Positions 1 to 13,100 of a stretch of DNA of 64,000 nucleotides are shown one piece after another (position 1 is the stretch's first letter; each line of letters opens with the position of its first letter). This DNA comes from Siphonodentalium dalli (taxonomy: Eukaryota > Mollusca > Scaphopoda > Gadilida > Siphonodentaliidae). Both the position numbers and the translations under genes were made by a program. Location of the stretch: contig CP136065.1 in NCBI GenBank assembly GCA_032622095.1, positions 156,927,577-156,991,576 of the forward strand, read 5' to 3'. The notes under the pieces are model-generated. The model was not told where the DNA came from. It saw only the letters and a program-made list of their open reading frames with translations, and did not search any database.

Positions 1-1032
1 TACCATAGTATTGTCCGGTGAATGGATTATTGTTGTATGATAAACCACAATAGAGATGCAAGTAAAATTAATTTTCAACTGCTTTTCTATCGATATCAAA
101 AGTCGTTCAACCCGCAAGTGTCGAAACACAATAATTAATGTTGCAGAAGACGATACTATCAGAGATAGCATTTGGCAAATGCTAATATAATTTGGCAAAA
201 AATATTTTCATTTAGCAAATTATTTGGCAAAAGTAAATTTCCATCCAGCGCAGACCCTGCTAATATGGTAGTGTGGGGGGAGCATTGCTATGCTTGACTT
301 ATATGTGCTGTGGCACTCAGGCGTATCATGTCACTGAAAGTCAAATAGCTACCAGTAGATATATTGGTACATACTTCAGCATTTTCTGTTCAGCTTCTCT
401 GGATGACAAAGCCTTATTATTTTGTGATATTATCGAAGCAGTCTTTTTAATCGACTCATTCTGTTTACTGAAAGGTAAAAAACATATATAATGTCATATA
501 AAACATCTATATTTATAAAAACGCATGGTCTGTTTGTGTGTGTATCTGTGTGTGTGTAACTTGGTTATGCTTTTGGCGCATCTATAACTTTTCACTCTAA
601 CGTCAATTTTAGCACAAATTTAGAACATATGATGTGACACATCATAGAATACGACATGCAAATTTTCAGGCTGATTGGTTAAAAATAGCACATTTCCCAA
701 GGGTCACGATCACGAGTGATTTGGCATACAAAAGTACGGGCGCGGCTGAGAGCACTAAGAGAACTCAATAGCGATCTAAGTCCAGTATAAAGATAAAGTT
801 ATGCCGCGTCCATAAGTAAACCTACGAAAACTCTAAAAAGACCCGTCATTTTTGACGGGCAAACACCTAGTTTTCAAATATTCATAGAACGTACTAATTA
901 AATGTTGGATGATGAATTGATTCATTTTATAAAAAGGTTTTCATCTGCACATGTATTAATAGCTATAAACCCATGGAATGTACTCAGAGTATTCAAACTC
1001 AACAGGGTACACATATCAACTAAATATATTAC
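1..1032. other. RAD50 intron 19 sequence (incomplete)
   Basis: No exon was recognised. A stretch rich in TTTGGCAAA/TTAGCAAA at 170-252, ending near CCAGCGCAGACC, looks like a decayed relative of the hAT-type MITE at 11984-12956. A short GT-rich tract lies at 533-557. Confidence 0.5.
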
Positions 1033-1119
1033 CTGATATATTCATCAAGGACTCCCCTCACATTATCTGTAGGCATATGTCCAAGAATGTAGCTCAGAGT
1101 ATCTTCATGCTTAGCTTTA
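1033..1119 (-). CDS. RAD50: RAD50 exon 19 (last exon in window)
   Basis: This 87-bp exon reads [20 protein letters not shown], then RGVLDEYI plus two bases. It corresponds to the vertebrate RHSDELTSLLGYFP segment, roughly 100 residues before the zinc hook. The acceptor is TTTTTCAG and the donor GTAATATA. The gene continues beyond position 1. Confidence 0.93.
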
Positions 1120-4100
1120 CTGAAAAAACAAAGTAAATAGAATAATTTCTGAGATTTCTCAAGGATTTCAACCAAGAAATTATGAGAGATTGTTAGAAAC
1201 ATTCTCAACACAGGTGGGTTGATACAATTGGCCCAACAAATAAGGGTAACTTCGTTTGGTCTCTTTTCATCCTAAGAAATGAACATAATTACTGTTACAC
1301 AAGCTTGGATATAATGTGAATTTAATGACACTATCGAGCCAGGATAATTAAATTCATCCTCTGGGGACCTCATTCTGCTTAGGCCTCATCTTCTGGGAAG
1401 TATCTGTAGTCTCAAATTAACATTGTTTTGATTTACTTTTTGCCTTCTGTTCAGTTTCTCGAAATTTGCAGAAGATATTCTACATAATCAATGTGACTAA
1501 TAGGTGAACATCACCAACTTCAGCTCGAGAGGGTGAATTTGGTGATACTAGCCCATCATGCAGGATAGTGTTACTAAATTCACCTTCAGAAGACCTCATT
1601 TTGTCAGACACACTATATCCAGGCTTGCTGTTACAGGTATCACAACAAAAATGGATTTGCCTGCTGGAAGCTTTATCTTTGGAGAGAAGATATCTGATTG
1701 ACATAATCCACCATGTTATGTTATGTTCCTTTATAGTGTGGTTCACTTTGTGGAATAATATATAACATAAAACACCAATGTTTGAACACAATACACATTT
1801 ATTTAGTAAAGGTTAAAATTGTATCACAAATCATGTTGGAGCATTGAAGAGAAATAAGCCAAGTGAGCACTCAGAATAAGTAAAACAATTGAGTTTTGAT
1901 AAAGTTTCAGTAATGCCCAAAGTAATCGACTCCTTAACCATTGTAGAATTATGGGTAACTTTTCAGGATTTAGTCGGAAATATGGCTTGTTGCCATTCAT
2001 CGGAAAGCTTTCCCCGAGGAGAGCTTCCGATGAATGGCAACAAGCCATATTTCCGACTAAGTCCTGAAAAGTTACCCATAATTCTGCTGTGGTTAAGGAG
2101 TCGATTACTTAGGGCATTACTGTATGTTTATATTGAGATACAGAGCATGAATCTTACATTCTTCGAATTGACTCTTCTTTCTGAGATTTTTGTTTCTTTA
2201 AGTTGTCTAGCTCTGACTGCACTTCAGACTGTAGATGCAGAACCTTCATCTCTGAGCTAGAAGCAAAAACAGACAATATGTTAACCCTTTCATCACTGGA
2301 GCTTCCTGAAATTCTGTGAAAACCCTGTGCCAATGCATATATAAGAGAATGCATTGGCCTAACAATATTTAGCTTGACCTTGCAAGCCAGTGCATTCTCT
2401 TATATATGCGAGGCTCATAAAATATCCCATTGGACGCTCTTGAGACCATTCTGGTGCTGAACATCCACATCAAATTGGATTGATATCTGATAACCCATGG
2501 ATGATATATCTGCACTAACAGACAGCCACTTCTGTATGCCACCCCAATTTCTTTGAAACAAGGGGTATAATAACCAGTTTTCACTCCAGAGCAGTCAGGG
2601 GTGGTATTGTAAAACAACAAGCTGCAGTATTGATATCATTCAAAACATGTATCATTTTAATATGACATCATTAGATACACATTGTTGAGAAATAGTACAG
2701 ATGGTGTCAAATATGTTCCAGGCTACACAATTATTGGGAGAACAGTTGCAGTGTCTTGGAATATGTATGTGGAAAAATGTTCGTCACATCATAAAAAAAG
2801 TTCATGTATATTGACTATAGTCAGTTTGGAACTGAAATACAATATTGAAACAGTACGTAAAATAAACAAATCAATATATCGCAACAGCGATTTTATCATC
2901 TTAGTCAGGGAGCCAAACTCGAGAATGTTACTTTCGTTAAACTTGGAGGGTAGAAGCTGACAACAGGCTAATTTCTAGTCACATAGACCCAATAAACACC
3001 CTCAGCCCTGTTGTCACCCTCTACATCGCATATTTTACGAATTTTAGACGTTTTAAAAGTGTCGTTTTCTAGCTAAAATATTGACAACGAACGTTATGAT
3101 GTCGGCGTTCCGTAGACGTTATAGTGACGTCATGAATCGATCGTAGGATAATTGATCACTTACCTGGATAATTTTGACTTAGAAATGCACCGTTAATTCG
3201 ACCAAACCACAATTTGTGTAAGTGTGAGCAAATAATCAAATAATTTGTTGATGCATGAAATGAAATTATGGCCCAAAACAAAGTTTATTTTTCAATATCG
3301 TGTCCGTACGCATCATTTGTTGGTGTCAAAAAGTCAAATATCAGACGACACAGCGTTCACGAGTCTGTGTGTTTATATGATTATATGTCACATATTGTAT
3401 CAAGAGAAACACATATAAGTGTCATGTACGACATATATTTTATAAATATGTCAATAAATAAAGTGATTTGCACAGGTAGTAAGCATGTTCTCTAATTTCG
3501 TGCAATTTTTCAAATTCACCCCAAGGTCCTCGCCGATTTTTTTTGTAAAACTACGGAACGCCGATTCATTCATAATTATAAGCCAGCAAATGGCTGAAGA
3601 TGCGATTTCGACCGCTGTTTATACATGCGGGTGTTGCGTTGTCTTAAGTATATCTTTATTGCCTCCTTCTATGGAGATATTGAATATATTACACTATTAA
3701 ATATGTACAGTAGATATAATTATATGGTTTCTTAGAGAAAGAACATGAATATTGAAGATATTTAAAGTATTTTAGCTCTGAATGCTTGCCTATGCGTCAG
3801 AGTGTATAAGGAAATACTCACGATGGCATACCATACCCCGTACTAATTAAAAACTGCCATGAAATAGGTTGTTTTTTCATGTTGATGGGAAATGTGAACT
3901 TAAGCTTAATTTTGGCTGGACATAGTCAATAGTTCAATTTAAGCCACTTGTTCAGCGTAGAGTGTCTGATGAGATTTTCACTTTTTTGTTGAACATTGTT
4001 TTGTTTTTGTTTTGCGTTATCTTTGACAATTTTGTTTTGTTTTGTTTTGTTACACAAGATTTTGATGAAAACAACTGCATAACGTGGAAGAATTTACAGA

Positions 4101-7100
4101 AAAATGGTGGGACAAATACAGTGAGTATACATTTAATTCCATTCAGTTTTCGTTAATATTTTTTCCTGTTCATGTTCGGTATATTTTGCCACTTTTTTAT
4201 TACTATTCCTTAAATAATTAAATCCTTAATAATATGAATTTGTTTACTTTACAGATTAATCATGGAGCCCGATGCAATTCTCCCTTCTAAACGTCGAAGA
4301 ATAGAAGATGACCTGTTATGTGATCGATGCTTCATATGTCAGGACTCCCGAAACATTCAGAGCTTATCGCTTGCTACGCCGGATGGTCTTGAGAAATTTG
4401 CAGGGTGTGTTACAGAAAGGAAGAAATATGTTAACGAAGATAATAAATTCTTCGACGTGATCACCCGATTTGAAGCTACGTGTTTTACCATCAATGTTAA
4501 CAGAAATGTATATTGGCATCGATCATGCTACGCGAGTTTCACGAGCCGCACAAATATCGATCGATTGAAAGCACGGTCTTCTAGGAATTTGACACACACT
4601 TTAGCAAATGATGAAAATAACCCTATCAACGAAATTAGAACATCTCGAACTTCAATTACGCCTACTGACTGGGACAGGTGTCTGTTTTGCCAAGTTTTGG
4701 AAAAGACAACAAAGTTGCATAACATTGAGACCACAGAAGCTTCAGACTTCATCATGCGACACTCCAGTAAGGATCAGACGCTTAGATATCGACTTGCAGG
4801 TGTCGTCGACCTTATAGCAGCAGAAGCCAAATATCATCTGCGATGTTACAATGGTTTTAAAAAACGGAGTTTGAAAGAATCACCTCCCGCAAATATTCAA
4901 CACGATGAAATTATCTTCGCCGAAGTCATGCAGGAACTTTGGCTGGGCATCAAAAGAGGTGAAATGTACTCACTCATTACAGTTTGGACACGATATAGCG
5001 AAATTCTCATGTCACGCCATAACAAAGATGCTGGTCTCTTCAGAAGCAACCGGTTCAAAGAGAAAATTAGAAAACATCTGGGAGACGCTGTCGGATTTAT
5101 TCGGCCTATGCATATGACTGAATCTCTTCTCATATATTTCAACTCATCAGCTGAAGATGCCCTGAGGGAGATTGCTGAAACTTCGCTCATTGATGATGGC
5201 GATATTCTACTTCCTCGTGCAGAATACGATATGGATGCTGAAGTTATAAGCTGGCTCTATCGTGTAGGTGTAAAGCTTCACAGCGATTGCGAGGATGTGA
5301 AAGGACTGGACGATATAAGCCTGATAACATCTGATGCAGCTGAAAAGATCGTGCCTGAAAGTTTGTATTTGCTGCTGTATGTAATATGTAAGGGGGATGT
5401 TCCACAAGATGAAGGTGACAAATTATCTGAAAAGGATGCTGCATTCCGAACCAAGCTACTCAGCATAGCACAAGATATTGTGTTCGTACAATCAGGAAGC
5501 AGAAAGCACACACCAAAGCACATTGGACTCGGAATGGCGATTCACCAGGCTACACGGTCCAAACACCTAGTGGAGCTCCTACATGCCGCCGGCCATTCCA
5601 TAAGTTACGACACAGTTCTTCGTGTCGATACAGCGATTGCCAACGATGCTCTTCAGCGTTACAGTGATAATGACAATATTGCAATTCCGCGGAACTTTGT
5701 TGACATAAAATTGCCTGGCTATATCAGATATGCCAATGACAATATAGATATAAACGAAGAAACAATAGACGGAAAGGACACGTTCCATGCCTCACAAAGT
5801 GTGGCATATGCACGTTACGAATGTGGTACCACCGCAACCCAACATAATCCGATACAAATTGGACGCTCACGGTCGTTTGATATTCCTTCAGACTATAATA
5901 ATATAATTGATTCAAACCTATATACAGGACAAAAGCCGGATCCAGTTTTCTTAGGTGACACTAGTAATCTCAAAATCCGATGCCTAAATGACGAAGAGGT
6001 GACGAAAGAGGCAAACAAAAAAGATCTCCTGTGGATTCTGTGTCGTGCACACCAGGAAGCACATCAGCATGTTCCCAGCTGGACAGGGTTTAACCAGAAG
6101 ACAGAAGGAGAAGGATGTGATAAAACTGTTATTGGACACCTTCCACTTATCAACGAGCCTGCACATGACTTCGACACATTGTGGACTGTTTTGTGTCGAT
6201 CTGCTGCCATGACATTGAAACTAGGACAGAAATATACAGTCATCACGTTTGATGAGGCGCTCTATTCTAAGGCCAAGATGCTCCAGTGGCACTACTCGGA
6301 TGCTCTGAAGGACACAGTCATCATGCTTGGTGGATTTCACATACAGATGAATTTTTCGAAGGTTAGTAAGTATTCATTGGAAATAATGTTCAATGGGTTG
6401 ACTTGTAAACATATAAATGTAGAGTACACAACAACTGTAGTTTTCAATGAATTGTATAGTTGTTACCAAAATGTGGTCATATGTCGTTATGTAAGCTGTG
6501 TTCGCGTGACCAAACATCATACAATGTTCCATGCATATATTACATATAACGATAAAATCAAGGGAGGTTTTCTCAGAGACAATATAGACCAATGGTGTTA
6601 TCTATCTTCAATCGTGTTCCGAAAAAAATACGTCGACAATTCAGTGGACGATTTGTACATTCGCATGCAGCTGTCGAATTTACACAATAACTTTTCATTT
6701 TGTTCTGATTAATTATGGCATCAAGTATTAGACAATTTTTTTCATGTGTTATGATGTAGAATGTAGATTTCCAATAAAATCAGCGTGAACATTGGCAGTT
6801 TAAATATGGCCAACATATAATATCTATCTACATTTTTCAGGTCATTGGCGAGTTCATGGAGAACTCCGGTCTCAAAGAAATCTGGACAGAGTCTGGCGTG
6901 TATGGTGAGAATACCGCAGGTAACATCATGAATGGGAAGTTGTGGAACAGGGTGATTCGTGCACACAAGATGACGTATGAGGCATTGTGGCGGTTCAGAT
7001 TACCATCATTCCTGACTTGGGTGCGAGAAGATCCGAAGCGGGACTGCACATCAGAAATAGCAGCCTACACAACGACCATCTGCGACGGGTTTGCCGAAAA

Positions 7101-10100
7101 CGATAAGTCCAAAATCATGAAGACAATTGAAGAATCTCTTCCTGATGTTGGTAACCTGCTAGACATGTTGAAGGAATACGAAGCGAAGCGTAACACCGAA
7201 GATCCCACTTTCGCATATTGGAGTAAATATGGGCAGTTAGTCGAGATTCTCATCCGTTTTACAAGAGCTGCCAGAGAGGGAAGTTGGCAGCTGTATATGA
7301 GCTCGTTTACAGATATGATGCCATGGTTTGCTGCCTTCGACCACGTGCATTATACTCGATGGGGCACGGTATTCCTGTCAGACATGGTCGCCCTTCAACA
7401 CACAGCGCCCAGTGTGTACAAGGGATTTCTTGATGGGGATTTCGTGGTGAAGGAGACTACCAACCGATTTAACCAGTTGCCAGACGACCAGGCATTGGAA
7501 CACATCAACAGATCGGGGAAGGTTGCAGGCGGGCTTGTTGGTATTACACAGAACGATCCCGCTCGTGAGCGATGGGGTATTTCGTACAACGAGAGAGCTG
7601 ATCTGGCTCAGGCGACGAATGCCATGCTTGGTGTGAATACCGATGACTACGAAGACAACGACGACATACAGACAAAAGAGATGGGACAGAAGAGAGTGCA
7701 GCGAGACAATGAAGATGTCCTGAAAATCAAAACCCAATTTGAAAGGTAAATAAAAATAATAACAAATAAAAATAATAATAAAGCGAACAGACTGAAATCG
7801 CCTGCATTCTATTATTATAGTTATTGCGTTGAACATTTGTTTTCCTTAAATACTTCTGAATACTTTGCCCAAATTTAACCCTTTCAGTTCCAAGTCCGAT
7901 TTTTGTACAACCCATATTTCTTTAATCATTTTTCAAATTTATTGATTATAATAATGTGATACATTGATGGAAAGAGCTCTAACAGCTCTTTCCATCAATA
8001 TATCACATTATTATAATCCATAAATTTGAAAAATGATCAAGGAAATATGGGTTGATACAAAAATCGGACTTGGCACTGAAAGGGTTAAGGAAACATGCAT
8101 ATATAATTTTGGAAAATATTTTGAGATTATGAAAAACAACCAAGCCTTACTTAAATTTAATATGTTTTTATGATGTGTAAGTCATATGTATATATTATAG
8201 TATTGGCTGTAAGTGTCAATATGCGGCGTGCATCTTTAAAATCATTGTCGACCTTTGAAATGTACATGTAAGTACTACACGTACATGTATTACATTGTCA
8301 GAATATATATTGTCTGAAGAAGTGAATAAAATAAATCCTGTGAAATACGGCTGGTAAGTATATATGTTGCCTCTTTCTTAAATTTCAGATTCAGTCATAG
8401 TGCTCAAGATCTGATATCACTAACGACGGGTGATATCGCAACAGCGGATATCAGAAAGGACCTTCTGGGTGCCGAAGCTACTGGTATAAAAGTAATCGAT
8501 GACATAGTTTCGAACAGGATAGTTACCAAAAACAGTACTATTCACGATACCATCAAACAAAACAAGCTGAAAACATTCGCATCTCTCTACATTATGCCAG
8601 TGGCCAACGCCAAACAGAAGGGCGCAGTCGTAAAATCTGACCGTGATCTCTTCCAACGTATGATTGTCGCAGCGGATGCTGGACGAAATATTGATGTCGA
8701 GGAAATAATATCTCATGAATTGTCCAGGTACCCACTCTCAATTGCCACCACGGATGGCAAGTTACGAACAGCTACCAAGTCGGACCTGGTACCCATTCTC
8801 ACCGACGGAATAACATGCAAGGAATTCCCGACATCAGACAACAAGATGTGTTTAATCATAGATGCCATGATGTTAGTGCAGTCAATAGGCAAACCATCTA
8901 AAGCGCACAATTTCGGTGACCTGGCTGATTGCTTCATCAAGACTGTCGACTCTTATTTTTCCAAAGAATGCGACAGGGTAGATGTTGTATTTGATCGGTA
9001 TCAGCCTCTATCTATAAAGGGTTCCACTCGAGACAAACGGCAAGGGTCCACACATGGGATTCGTACTATAATTGAAAACCGGCTAATTCATCTTCCAAAG
9101 AAATGGAGCTCCTTCATAGTGCTCGAAGAAAACAAGTCGAATTTATGCGAATTCCTGTGTGAGCAAATGAAGCAGTATGGTAAGTTCACGGGAGAGGTGA
9201 TAGTTAGTGGTGGCTTCAAACAGATTGATAGCGTCTATTCTTCAGCTGGAAATGACACAACATCCTTGTCCGGAAACCACGAAGAAGCAGACACTAGAAT
9301 AATACTCCATGCTATACACGCAGGTTCAATTGGGTATCAGCGCATAGTTGTCAGCTGTCAGGACACCGACGTCCTTCTGCTGTTGATTCATTTTTCGTCT
9401 AAACTACCAGAAGTCTGGATGAAATGCGGCACAAAATCCAAGCGTAGATATATTCCCGTTGACAAAATTGACTGTCCTGCTTCTGATGAGCTACTAGCTT
9501 TCCATGCAGTTACTGGATGTGACAGCACCAGCCAGTTTTCATCTATCGGCAAGAAGACCGGCTGGAATGTGTTTTGCGATAATAGTAGTTCAGATCTTCT
9601 GAAAGGGTTTGGGGTGTCACCGATGCCATCTGATGATACACTGAGCAGTGCTGAGTCGTTCGTTTGTCAGCTGTATTGTCCAGGAACCACACTCAGTTGT
9701 ATCAACGACATCAGATGCCAATCCTTCAGAACTATGAAGAGAAGTGTCGACCAACTTCCACCAACAAAGGATGTACTGTTACACCACCTGAAGCGTGCAA
9801 ATTATCAAACGTACATCTGGCGACATTCTGATGTTTCGAAAGTGGAACTTCCGTCACCTTCCGATTGTGGATGGGAGATAAGTGGAGAGGTTTTGAGACC
9901 AGTCTTCACAACAGTTCCATCTGTGTTGCCCGGTTGTGTGGAGTTACTCCACTGTTCTTGCAAACAATCCAGTCGTTCATGCAGTACCAAACATTGTGGT
10001 TGCAGAAAGAGGGGACTGAAATGCACGGTCGCGTGCAAATGTTTGGGATTTTGTTTAAATCCGAACAATTAATTTATGCTAAATCCTACTCTTATGTATA

Positions 10101-13100
10101 CATGTAATATGTTACATGTCCGAACAACCTACAGTATATACTATAGTATACACTTTACTATATACTATAGCTCTGGAAAGTATTCATGACTTTTACATTG
10201 TCTAAAATTAATCTAATTTAAATGATGCAGTATAAGTTAAAGGTACTCAATCCGATCAGAGGGTCTCCATATCATCAAGACACAACAACAACATTTCTTC
10301 AAAATACGCTTCAGTTATCAGAATCGATTAATTGCAACAAAATAATGCTAACCATTGTCAACTATATATATCAAATTTCCAAAAACGTGCATTTTATTCA
10401 ATGAAATATGGCCGTATTATCACTTGATTATTCATGATATTTAGCCGTATTACCACATGTTTTTTAGAGTTATCCATCTTCATCCGTAATTTTGAACGAG
10501 ACCATCCATTTGACGGCGTGTTTCTGGGCCACAAAGAATAGAAATAACAAACTTCAAAAATCGATATCTGATCACTCTGAGTTTTAATGGGTAGGTTCCT
10601 CGACTCGATTCAAATATTTGTTATCCCCGAAGCCAAAGAAATAGTAATTTAGGGGTGTTTAATCGGATTGAGTACCTTTAAGTTGGTGATTTTGATTTGT
10701 TATGAAAAATGTTCTTATAATTGAATGGGGTCTTTTCAGTTATGACTATAAACGTATGCTCATTTTGAAATCAAAACGGTCATGTATACTTCACAATTAT
10801 TATTTATAGTAGACTCTGGACTAAAATACAAATGCTGATCAGCCTTTCCTTCAAAACACATTGTTAACTACTTGGGTTTCTCTATGCGTATGTGTACAGC
10901 TCAGCTCATAATGTCTTGCCTTAATGTGGCCTTCGTTAAGTTCGCTTGGCATTTTTCTTGCCCTCTTCATGAGAGGGCAATCCGTATTTTGAGCCCCATT
11001 AACTGCAATGACATATAATTTGAACTGTATTCCTGAAAACGGAGACACATAAGCAGTTAACTGTCTGCGTTGGTTTTAAGTACCAGGTGAATGATTTTAT
11101 GCGACACCTGATCAACATTGACATGCCAATTCACAGGACCTTGTAACGTGCTCCGCTATACCCACCCACCCTTATACCGTGAGGTGTGTGGGTACGCTAT
11201 AGCGGAGCGCATTACCAGCTCCTGTGGCCAATTGCAGCTAATATTGATATATTCCAATTAATAATACCATCACACAACCTACTAGTGTGTAAATTTTGCA
11301 TACATACCATTTTTTCTGCCAAAAAAAACTGCAAAAATAGCTTTAAATAGGCAGATACTGTGAGGTTTATGGGTATAGCAGAGCGCATTACAAGCTCCTG
11401 TGGCCAATTCCAGATGGTATTGATCTATTCCAATTGATAATACCATCACACAACCTACTAGTGTGTAAATTTTGCATACATACCAATTTTTCGGCCAAAA
11501 AACTGAGAAAATAGCTTAAAATAGGCAGATTTTTTGTAATGACCTTGAAATGACCTTGAAATGACCTTTTAAGGTCACCCCAACAGTGACAACAGGCCTG
11601 GTGTTGAAGCATGTCATATGCACTCTCAGTTGAAACCAGTTGTTTGCTTCTACCCCAAAAGTTTAACGAACTCGATTTTAAGGGCCTTTGGTGGAGTTGG
11701 CTCCCTGACTATCTCATAAGACAGTTACAATCCAATAGTTGAATACTTCAGTGGACTGCTGATTGAAAGCAGTCTTTCTCGGTCTCTCCGATTCCTTCTA
11801 GTACCATTCTCTTATCTTATTGTTACCAATGACCACAGAGTGACAGCGACGGTTGTATTTTGGACTGAATTTAGTCAAATAAACTCACGAAATGTCACAT
11901 GGACCATCGTACATATATGCATTACATAAATATTTTTGTGCACAGCCAAGAGGACATTCTATTTGCAGAAGTAACACTATGGGCAGTGTTCGCGCTGGAC
12001 CGAAAAAAACTTTAGCCAAAAGTTTAGCCAAATGAAAATTTTATTAGCCAAATGAAAAAAACTTTAGCCAAATGTTTTTAGCCAAATTAATAAAAACTAT
12101 GGCCAAGTTAAATCATCGTTTTCTGGTCGGTTCACAATAAATGACTAAAACGTCAAATCTAACAGACACAGGTAAAATACACAATAATTTAACTAATTTT
12201 GATGAACTAGAAATATTTTTATATATATCATTTATTAAAAATTAATATTCTTTATGTGAAAGAGTGATTTGGGGGGGGGGGTAACCACCCGGGATTGTCC
12301 TTCTTAATGTCATTAATATTTTAATATCAATATGTTTTATATTAATATCTTTATAAAAATCATTAAACATTAATTATCCTTGCGAAAATATTTAAGTGAC
12401 ATCTGGAAACTAATAACGAATATTGTTACGCCATTATCACATTACAATCTGTCATAAAAGCATGCATATTATTTTGAATGTATCGGTATTGACGACAAAT
12501 AGCCCCAAAATATCTGTCGTGATTCACATTTGGCTGATTAAGCTATTGTCTTACACTTGGTGCTCATAAACCTTGACCATCATAAATACAATGCCATCAT
12601 AAACATGCATTGTGCAGGAGTCCCGTGAGTGACCAGACAGACAATGGGGGATTAGCGGATTAAATGTAAAATAATTTTTTTTTGCTGTTTTGTGCAGAGT
12701 GACGGGTTTCACTTTGTACTGTTCGCGATCGAGTTCCCTTTGTACAGTCGGCGATATATTCACACTTACGATGTTTTCGGACTAGATCGTTCACATCACA
12801 GAATTGAAAACCCACTTGCCAAAAATTCATGCTTTCAGTCTCCATTTGGGGTCAAAAAAAAATTTAGCCAAAAGTTTAGCCAAATGAAATTTTTATTAGC
12901 CAAATTCGAAAAATATTAGCCATTGGCTAATTTGGCTACCGACAGCGCGAACACTGACTATGGGTGATTGTTGACTGCTCATGGTCAATATTAATTATGA
13001 TTCTCTTATTCACGTGTTCAATAGTTCACTAAAAATGTTCTGTAATTTTTTTTGTGTCATAAACCACAGACAGCCCAGAATCATCCATCTCATCCCAATT

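Larger units (their letters stand above)
2902..11711 (+). mobile_element. 8.8-kb TIR element carrying an intact 1562-aa gene
   Basis: The left end TAGTCAGGGAGCCAA (2902) and the right end TTGGCTCCCTGACTA (to 11711) are exact inverted copies. Similarity continues patchily inward, with TTCGTTAAACTT and GGGTAGAAGC present in both arms. Flanking TCT at 2899-2901 and 11712-11714 may be a 3-bp target duplication, though ATCT is also possible. The element lies in RAD50 intron 17, in the opposite orientation to the gene. It contains the three-exon gene at 4262-10072, a MITE in that gene's second intron, a TTAA-flanked MITE downstream of its stop, and a duplicated subterminal block on the right. I could not place it in a named transposon superfamily. 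The termini are seen directly; autonomy and mobility are inferred. Confidence 0.82.

Noticed and set aside
1-1032. Possible further RAD50 exon (exon 20)
   Set aside because: No minus-strand stretch translated to the expected coil sequence with splice sites; the next exon is probably left of the window.
2154-2354. Longer minus-strand frame extending exon 18 upstream to an ATG at 2354
   Set aside because: The upstream part is MITE sequence; homology to RAD50 starts at the TTCTAG acceptor at 2257.
6362-6712. Continuation of the transposon open frame beyond 6361
   Set aside because: A good donor (GTTAGTAAG) and the matching acceptor at 6840 restore a coherent protein; the extra frame looks intronic.
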